64,000 bases of DNA from Madurella fahalii. Taxonomy: Eukaryota > Ascomycota > Sordariomycetes > Sordariales. The DNA is taken from the NCBI GenBank assembly GCA_029876055.1, contig CM056880.1:372001-436000 (forward strand), given 5' to 3'. Shown piece after piece: positions 57,901 to 64,000 of the stretch (positions are counted from its first letter, which is position 1; each line of letters starts with the position of its first letter). The position numbers were made by a program, and so were the translations under genes. The notes beneath the pieces are model-generated. The model saw only the letters and a program-made list of their open reading frames with translations, searched no databases and was not told where the DNA came from.

Positions 57901-58450
57901 CGTCGAACCAAGCGCATTGACCTACACTCTTCAAAACGAGCCCCCCAAGGCTATGGGCGACAAAGATAATCGGTCGGTCGATGGACTAGAAAGCCATGTT
58001 AGCCTCAGCGCAAGATGGAAACCGGTACGCACCCACATTCGTCAATTTTCGCTTCCTGCATAGGTCGGACACTAGGGTTATCGCGTGGTCGTAGAGATAC
58101 TGCCAGCTCACTCGGTCAGTGGCATGGGTATTCGCGTCGTATCCCCAGCAGAGAATGCGCGCTTGTGGGAGATCCTCGGGGAGGAGGTCCCGGAGCCAGT
58201 GGACGCCGTTTTCCGCTGTCCATGTTTTCTCTCGGTGGCCGTTGAGCCCATGCAGTGCGACGATGCTGCCGTTGTGAGCCAGGAAGGAGCAGGAACATAG
58301 ATGGCACACATACTCGACGATCGGATCATGCCCCTCTGAGACAACCTCCAGACCTTGCGGGTGCTTCACTGTCTGACTCAGCATGCCGGGTTCCCGGGCA
58401 AGTGCTCGCTTCGTTCGATCCACCAAGCGCGAGAATTTCGATGAAGCCAT
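54908..58450 (-). CDS. NLR-like protein: alpha/beta hydrolase, NB-ARC, TPR repeats
   Basis: Seven exons, 58450-58308, 58265-58037, 57985-57926, 57870-57559, 57508-57304, 57245-56559 and 56496-54908, join in frame to an intact 1074-residue protein. N-terminal hydrolase-like domain: VALHGLNGHREKTW, CWGYDANTH, then the nucleophile elbow FVAHSLGGLV near residue 136 and ILFMGTPHQGG. NB-ARC: P-loop HGLGGMGKTQLA near 365, Walker B LLIYDNYD near 450, GAVIVTTRSSTVQ, and GLPLAL near 558. C-terminal about 300 residues: about seven 42-residue TPR units of the type NNLGILYMKQGQYKEAEMMY, then KRALEGKEKAWGPEHTSTL. Architecture is that of fungal STAND receptors acting in non-self recognition. The serine of GHSLGG-like enzymes is present, so catalytic activity is possible. 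The first intron is only 42 nt. Nucleotide identity between TPR units is very high (see repeat entry). Confidence 0.95.
55060..55830 (-). repeat. 126-bp tandem repeats encoding TPR units
   Basis: About six consecutive 126-bp units plus a diverged last one. Units around 55261-55386 and 55387-55512 differ at only a handful of positions. The array keeps frame (42 codons per unit). Confidence 0.88.
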
Positions 58451-58748
58451 GCCGATTGCTGTCGTTGCTGTATCGCCGCCCGAGGCTTCGCTTGAACGTA
58501 ACGCTTTCTGTCAGACGGGTGTGTCGTTCGCGAGCAGAAGCCTACAGATTGTCGCTACCCTACGGTAAAAGTTGGGCTACAGTCGGGTTTCGGGGCGGTC
58601 ATCCTCGGAACGGCTGAACTTGATCCCGTCTAGCCACGTGGCGGGGCGGGGCCAGATCTTAGTTCTATGTATACCGCGAAGATGTCTCAGGAGTTCGACT
58701 CAATTCCAAGTCGGCCAACGTTCGTGTCAGCCTCTTCATCATCCACAG
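58451..58748. other. intergenic upstream of NLR
   Basis: NLR promoter side and 5' flank of the mariner-like relic. No terminal inverted repeat recognised. Confidence 0.5.
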
Positions 58749-59589
58749 ATGTCACCCGGGTTATCCAAGATCCAACGAGCCGAACTCGAGAATGTCATCG
58801 TTAACAAGTTACAGGGCGTGGAAGACGTCCACCGACAAAGGAATAGCGAGAACGAGCCAGCAAGCCATGACAGAATTCCTCCGCAGGAAAGATGCGACCG
58901 CCAAGGTGTCACAATACACCATCAGTCGAGAATTGGAAGGCGTGGATGGACCAAGAAGGTAACACGAAACATCACCAAAGAACAAAGCCAAGACCTACGT
59001 GACGACTACATCGAGCGACGATCCCATTACACACCGGAACAGATGATCTTCATAGATGAAAGCGGATATGACCGCAGTCTTGCGACTCTGGGACAAGGTT
59101 ACGCCCCAGAAGGGGTAACTCATGTACAGATCAAACGGTTCCACCGGGGGAAGCGAATGCAGATGTTGCCAGCATGCACAGTGGGCGGCGTCATCTATTC
59201 TGAGGTGTATGAAGAGAATACGGATACTCGGGTATTCGAGGGCTTTATTGAAACGCTTCTGCAGTTCTATAAAAGATACCCAGAGCCCAGATCCGTCATC
59301 TTTCATGAATATCGCATCCTTTCACTTCTCTCCAAAGGTCGATGAGATGCTTGCGCAAGCAGGTGTTGTGAAGGAGCTTCAAGCGCTATATTCTCCAAAC
59401 CTGAATCCGATCGAGCCTTTCTTCGACTCTGTCAAGAATCGCATCAGGAAGAGGGCTCGACAGGATGCGGATCTCATACGGGGTGACTTTAAGGAATACC
59501 TCCGGATGCAGATCAGAATCGCGGCCAGGACAAGAAGATTGCAAGAGGTCACTTTTGGCTGGCACAGATACTCGTCGATAAACCGGTAG
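58749..59589 (+). pseudogene. Tc1/mariner-like (DDE_3) transposase relic
   Basis: The ATG at 58749 begins MSPGLSKIQRAELENVIVNK, a typical fungal helix-turn-helix start. After a frame change the frame carries GWTKKVTRNITKEQSQDLRD. The first catalytic Asp is in MIFIDESGYD. The region of the second Asp is reached only by another frame change near 59303, where MNIASFHFSP stands for the usual MDNASFH, so the Asp is lost. YSPNLNPIEPFFDSVKN keeps the final acidic residue. The end is WHRYSSINR. No matching terminal repeats were found by eye. Confidence 0.85.
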
Positions 59590-59599
59590 AATGAATGCT

Positions 59600-60901
59600 A
59601 GAATGGAAATAGATCATGCCCACAAAATGATCCATCATGCGCTCTGTGCTCTTTCGCGATCCTCCAAAATGTCTTGACATCACTAACACACCTCCATGCC
59701 ACCCCATATGGGCTTTCGTTCCTGATGTAGAAACACGGTACATGCTCTTCGGGTTGACCGTAAGCATGTTGGGATCGTAGCATTGCTTCAGAGTCAAGTC
59801 TCGGGCTGCATCGTAATGCTGCTTCTGTTCCTCGGTGCAACACTTGGTCCTGATGCCAAGCGCTGCGCTCCCTGACCGTGACTTCCCTGGGTAGGTCGAA
59901 CCGTATCAAGGGAGACGTTGGGAAAACCATGCTAGGGGATGTTGGAAGGTTGGGACGATGCCGCTTCCGGCCACGCATCGATGGCATTGATTAGCCAGAA
60001 TATCAGCAGCTGAACAGTCCGAGTCCCATCGCCTCCGCTTACGTGTCTTTTCCCAATCTTTATGTTCTCTCTCCTCCCGCTCGCGTTCCGTATCCCGGAC
60101 CAGGCGGCGAAACTCCTCCGGGACATCATCGTACCCATTCAGGGGTTTACCTGCCTGCATGTGGTCGGCAAGCATCCTGACATGATGAGGCCAAGAGGAA
60201 AGTGTTTTCCGTCGTTCTGCCAGCAGTGGTCAGAGCCTTTTGTACAAGGTGACCCTGGGCAACGCATGAGAAGATACGCCTTCCTGATGCACGCCCCTCG
60301 TTCGAGACCAACAGTTCTGGCTTCCAACTCTGCTTGCTGATTGGCCGTTGCCCCATCTCTGCCGGCCTTCCCAGCGTCCGCAGCCTGGTAGTAAAATGTT
60401 ACCGTGACAGTCATCTTCTTACCGCCAGCGAGAAACCTGCTACATTCCTGGAGTTGTTTCAAAACGTATTTCCGCTCAACCTCCAGTTTCGGATATTGCT
60501 TGGTTATGTTCGCCGGTTTACGGTCGGTTACGGACAGAACAACCTTGGCGTCATCTCCTTCCACGGCTTGCCGGCAGTCGCAATGGTCGCCTTCGGTCGA
60601 AGCATGTGTTTCCAGAAGTTGCGTGGCGATATCGCGATACCCAACTCCGATTCGCCAGTCTGTTCCCTCTTTTCAGGCATAGCTTCCATTGCATATTCCA
60701 GTGTATCGTTCGTTCGCCCTCATATGATCGTTCTGGGTTCCAGTCAGCAGGTGGTACGAACGTCAGGGCGGCCCCAGCAGGCCTCAGCTGGCTTCTTGGA
60801 GCAGGCTGGGACTCCTCGCTCTCAGAAGCAGAAGAGCTGGAGCTCTCAGAGTCACTCGCATTGTCACTTGACCAATCGTTGGCATTCTCGATTTGCTCCA
60901 T
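59600..60901 (-). pseudogene. shattered member of a multicopy-type fungal hypothetical family
   Basis: ATG 60901 begins MEQIENANDWSSDNASDSES, then a Ser-rich stretch and WNMQWKLCLKRGN. Further pieces lie in other frames: VEGDDAKVVLSVTDRK, LEVERKYVLKQLQECSRFLA, AYLLMRCPGSPCTKGSDHCW, PLNGYDDVPEEFRRLV, then near 59650-59930 LPREVTVRERSAWHQ, TEEQKQHYDAARDLTLKQCY and YGVAWRCVSDVKTFWRI. From memory, this order and the CPG..C..GSDHCW signature match uncharacterised proteins that occur in many copies in some ascomycetes. At least four frame changes are needed, so it is dead. Function unknown. Confidence 0.6.
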
Positions 60902-61316
60902 GATATTGAAGCACTGCAAGTTGCCCAGCTGCTTCTCGCGGGTTCGGTGTCCAAACCAAGAGGCCACAGAGACCCCACTATGTACCCTGAGGTCACTATG
61001 ATGCCTCAAATAGAGACGACTTCTTGTTCAGAGAGGAAGTTATTTCGCTCACAACTGTAGACCCCGTTATTACTACACTAATAAATGGGCCCGAATTAGA
61101 TCTAACAAGATTATCTAGTCTATAGACTGAGATATACGTGATATACAAAGTAGGAAACATCCTAGTATATCGGCATTAGATATAGACGATAGTTAGAATT
61201 AGTATCATTATAAGCTACATAAGAGACCTATAAAGTAGGTATAGAGTTGGCTCTATAGATAAAACAAAGCAAAGTACTATAGCTAGTCGAGTAAAGCGAA
61301 GGAATAACTTATATTA
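60902..61316. other. AT-rich flank with RIP-like composition
   Basis: From about 61060 the sequence turns AT-rich and dominated by TAG/CTA/TAT words, continuing into the Fot1-type element. No coding sequence seen. Confidence 0.6.
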
Positions 61317-61361
61317 ATGTATCTTATAAGCGAGATGAATATATAAGCGAATTGAACACTT
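61317..61361 (+). repeat. left terminal inverted repeat
   Basis: Starts ATGTATCTTATAAGCGAGAT and ends GAACACTT. The complement of the right end matches it with about four differences, all C-to-T or G-to-A type. Confidence 0.92.
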
Positions 61362-62230
61362 CGACCGCGATACGTCTTCTCTCTATACCACATACCAAAA
61401 TTCTCTACACCCAACGATGTCTTCGGCTTCAAGAGAATCTAGGTAATCTTAGCCCTTGAAGCTATTCAAAAGAACTTAGAAATTGGTCTCCGCACTGCAG
61501 CAAAGATCTATAATATAACAGTCAATACTATCCGGAACTGATGCAACGGTAAGCCTGCACGATACAACACCACGCCCAACTCGCACTGGCTTATAGATTC
61601 TGAAGAAGAGGCGATAGTTTAGTATATACTACGGCTAATTGCATACGCTTTTCCACCGAGACTATATAGTATAGAAGATATGGCTAACCAACTTCTATAC
61701 GTATACGACGTACTCTCTATCGGCAGGCTCTAGGCCTATAACTTCGTCTAATGTAAAAAGGAGATCCGAATACGCTGGTCGTATTGATATGACTAACGTA
61801 CTAGAAAGCTAAGTACAAAGATCCGAAGGTTATTAGCGAGTAGTTTACCCTTGTATAGAATACCAAGGCTAAGTATAGTATTGTAGAAGACGATATCTAT
61901 AACTTTGACGAGACTAAGTTTATAATAGGCATTATTTCCATAGGTATAATAGTTATAACTTAGGATAGCTGTTGTAAGGCGAAGCTAGCTCAGCCTAGTA
62001 ACTGCGAATAGGCGACGGTTAGCTAGGGAGTTAATATACTTGGCTGGGCTATCTCTCTGTTTATCATCTTAGCCGCATAGTACTACCTTACCAACTGGTA
62101 TATAGAGTGCGAGCTCCTAGCCGACTAGCGTATTGCAACTACCGATAATAGCTGGACTACTAATGCAGTAGGCCTAGATTAGATTAAGCACTTCGACTCC
62201 TATACAGCACCCTGGATAAAAGGTAAGTAC

Positions 62231-62512
62231 TGTCGGAAACACGGCACCTCTGAATCTTGGGAAATGACAGTTGAGGATTTTTGTGTGTCTTCTCTTGATT
62301 GTGTTGATTGTCGCTGTCTTCCTGTCGTGCTCCTTGTCTCTCTTTGCTGGAGAGTTTGCTCCTTTTATAGACGAGATACGCGTACAGGATGACGTCCGTA
62401 CAGTGGCGCAGTTAGCTGCCAGCCTGCTTTAGCTGACTAGAATACATGGGTTTGACTCCTGCACTAGATCCTGTGATCCTGATCCTTGGACTAGCGCCTG
62501 ATCCTTTTGACA
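62231..62512 (+). mobile_element. solo LTR 1
   Basis: 282 bp, begins TGTCGGAAACACGG and ends ATCCTTTTGACA, i.e. TGT...ACA termini. It is flanked by a perfect 5-bp duplication AGTAC (62226-62230 and 62513-62517). Removing it with one AGTAC rejoins the transposase frame as KGKYRLLIFDGHES. It contains a TTTTATAG box near its middle. Confidence 0.95.
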
Positions 62513-62598
62513 AGTACCGGTTATTGATCTTCGACGGCCACGAGAGCCACTACTCGACCAAATTCGAGCTCTATTACCAGCAGAACAACATTATTACA

Positions 62599-62892
62599 TG
62601 TCGGAAACACGGCACCTCTGAATCTTGGGAAATGACAGTTCAGGATTTTTATGTGTCTTGTCTTGATTGTGTTGATTGTGTTGATTGTCCCTCTTGTGTT
62701 CTGTTGCTCTCCTCTGTCCGTCTATCTTTGCTGGAGAGTTTGCTCCTTTTATAGACGAGATACGCGTACAGGATGACGTTCGTACCGTGGCGCAGTTAGC
62801 TGCCAGTCTTCCTTAGCTCAATAGAGTACATGGGCTTGGCTCCCACACTAGATCCTGTGATCCTGATCCTTTGGCACATGATCCTTTTGACA
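62599..62892 (+). mobile_element. solo LTR 2
   Basis: 294 bp, over 85 percent similar to solo LTR 1 with small indels; same TGT...ACA ends. Flanked by a perfect 5-bp duplication TTACA (62594-62598 and 62893-62897). Removing it rejoins the transposase as NNIITLYIPLYSSHLLQ. Independent insertion of the same family 81 bp downstream of the first. Confidence 0.95.
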
Positions 62893-63048
62893 TTACACTC
62901 TATATACCTCTGTATTCCTCGCACCTCCTCCAGCTACTCGATATCGGCTGCTTTGGACTGCTAAAGAAGGCGTATAGTCGTTAGGTTGAAGACTTAATAC
63001 GTATATATATCAACCACGTAAGCAAGCTCGAGTTCCTCTGCAGCTTCT

Positions 63049-63352
63049 ATTGAAATGGTGCAGAAACACACATCTACACCCACATACCCACCAAAAACAA
63101 GGGGGAGGGCAAAGACGGCCAAATGCCTGACAGACAAGATAGACAAGACAGGCCAGGCGACACCACCACAAATCGGGTCCCTGCAGCCTAAACAAGGTCA
63201 AAACAACATGTGCAGATAGAGCTCCCTCTGATCAGAGGGAGATCGCCTTGCACGCAAAGAACGCTCGTCAATTGAGCTTGCAACAAGTGTGAAGAAAGGT
63301 GCTGAATTGATTCTCCTGTCTAAGGAGCAATGGCCAGGACGGCCCTACTTAT
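63049..63352 (+). repeat. dispersed repeat, copy B (partner of 11543-11872)
   Basis: Inside the Fot1-type element, after the RIP-damaged part. It matches the minus strand at 11543-11872 closely over about 300 bp. It is not AT-rich and contains an inverted GCTCCCTCTGATCAGAGGGAG palindrome at about 63220-63240. Either part of the transposase C-terminal coding region or a separate insertion. Confidence 0.75.
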
Positions 63353-63651
63353 GGAGAGCCAAAAGAACACGCGTACAGCTTAGAGAATCACTTGCAGTAC
63401 AAGATGTGAAGGATCAACTAGATCAGAAAGCCGTGGTTGGGGAGGTGGCGCAAGAAAAGGAGCAGAATGGTAGTGGTGCAGGGGGGTCGTACGAGGGTTC
63501 GGTGCTGTGGTATGTGCGGCAAGCCTGGCTATAATGCGCGTACGTGCCAGGAAGCTGCAGAAGGGTCCGATTCAGCTGTTTCTGATGTAATTATCGTAGG
63601 TTCCTAGTGTTGTTGTTTTGCAATTGAGGATACTTATTATAGGGGGGTAGA

Positions 63652-63696
63652 AAGTGTTCAACTCGCTTATATGTTCATCTCGCTTATAAGATACGT
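63652..63696 (-). repeat. right terminal inverted repeat
   Basis: Inverted partner of the left end; its outer end reads ACGTATCTTATAAGCGAGAT on the minus strand. Confidence 0.92.
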
Positions 63697-64000
63697 TAGT
63701 AACAGCTTAAACTCCTACTAAGGTTACTATGTAAATCGAATTAAGGTCGTAAACGAAAATAAGTAGGAGTATAAGAATGATACCCTCAATTGGTAAGTAG
63801 CAAAAGGGTAGGGCTCGAATAGACAGTTGCTAAAATTGGGGGACGACCATACGAGACGATTTATAGGGTTCGAGGTGCCGGAAAGAGGGGAAGACAAATG
63901 GTAGGTCGGATATACAACCGTCTTAGCTCAGCGAAATAAAGGAACAGAGAGGCGACGGTGATAGGCTCGGATTGGAGGAGGTAGGGACTGAATAGAGGAA
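63697..64000. other. flank of the transposon, no gene seen
   Basis: Short non-coding stretch to the window end. Confidence 0.5.

Larger units (their letters stand above)
61430..63611 (+). pseudogene. degenerate DDE_1 (Fot1/pogo-like) transposase
   Basis: Reading through stops gives LALEAIQKNLEIGLRTAAKI (helix-turn-helix), WLIDSEEEAIV, FPPRLYSIEDMANQLL, DIYNFDETKFIIGII (first Asp), GWAISLFIIL, DNSWTTNAVGLD, LLIFDGHESHYSTKFELYYQ (second Asp), SSHLLQLLDIGCFGLLKKAY and, at the 3' end, a zinc knuckle CCGMCGKPGYNARTC closing at the TAG at 63609-63611. Stops stand where Gln or Trp is expected (EEEAIVxYIL, GRLxAYNFVx, LAAxYYL), the CAG/CAA-to-TAG/TAA and TGG-to-TAG changes of RIP. The segment between SFY (63048) and RAKRTRVQLRESLAVQD (from 63357) is shorter than in intact family members. 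Confidence 0.85.
61317..63696 (+). mobile_element. Fot1/pogo-type DNA transposon relic with TIRs
   Basis: Bounded by about 45-bp terminal inverted repeats (61317-61361 and 63652-63696; only a few mismatches) and flanked by TA on both sides (61315-61316 and 63697-63698), the target duplication of the Tc1-mariner-pogo superfamily. Minus two inserted solo LTRs the element is about 1.8 kb, normal for Fot1-like elements. The interior encodes a degenerate DDE_1 transposase. Confidence 0.92.

Noticed and set aside
63711..63768. inverted CTCCTACT/AGTAGGAG pair
   Set aside because: Eight-bp arms 42 bp apart are expected by chance in this composition.

Overview
The window is eukaryotic DNA from a filamentous ascomycete (Pezizomycotina, most likely a sordariomycete-type genome; genus not assigned). 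The reasons are short spliceosomal introns (about 42-95 nt, GT-AG ends, CTGAC/CTAAC branch sites), and fungal-restricted families: a Pth11-like CFEM receptor, a Zn2Cys6 regulator, NmrA-like and DUF1857 proteins, and fungal NACHT and NB-ARC/TPR proteins. The right end carries transposons with C-to-T decay typical of RIP (repeat-induced point mutation). All gene models below were spliced by hand from the sequence; start and end give the whole gene span including introns.

Layout. 1.4-2.9 kb: FAD monooxygenase. 4.7-5.0 kb: small Cys-containing hypothetical. 8.7-10.6 kb: CFEM/7TM receptor with two apparent frameshifts. 13.1-14.2 kb: secreted, probably GPI-anchored protein. 15.2-23.6 kb: a NACHT/C2H2 NLR-like gene (-) transcribed divergently from a SNF2 helicase gene (+). 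23.9-24.5 kb: DUF1857. 25.2-26.4 kb: GH88/GH105-type unsaturated uronyl hydrolase. 28.7-32.5 kb: a Zn2Cys6 factor (-) and an NmrA-like oxidoreductase (+) sharing a 452-bp promoter that holds a striking inverted repeat. 33.2-36.7 kb: a decayed PRP22-type DEAH helicase. 37.3-38.3 kb: RING protein with a frameshift. 40.4-40.9 kb: Ty3/gypsy integrase relic. 42.7-43.2 kb: small secreted 12-cysteine protein. 45.7-46.5 kb: divergent Sar1-like GTPase. 47.4-48.4 kb: gene fragments. 48.9-50.1 kb: multi-pass membrane protein with frame breaks. 50.7-53.3 kb: CSC1/OSCA-type channel. 54.9-58.5 kb: intact alpha/beta-hydrolase-NB-ARC-TPR NLR. 58.6-63.7 kb: transposon graveyard with a Tc1/mariner-like relic, a shattered multicopy-type gene, and a Fot1/pogo element carrying two nested solo LTRs.

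How it fits together. Two NLR-class genes, a secreted cysteine-rich protein, a CFEM receptor and mobile-element relics make this an accessory, environment-facing region rather than core chromosome. The likeliest functional units are the two divergent pairs (NACHT/SNF2 and Zn2Cys6/NmrA). Several genes carry single-base frame breaks, most in or beside short mono- or di-nucleotide runs, so part of the apparent decay may be sequence error. The PRP22-like copy and the transposons also carry substitution stops and are truly degenerate.

Roughly half of the window shows no convincing gene. Those stretches are listed individually.
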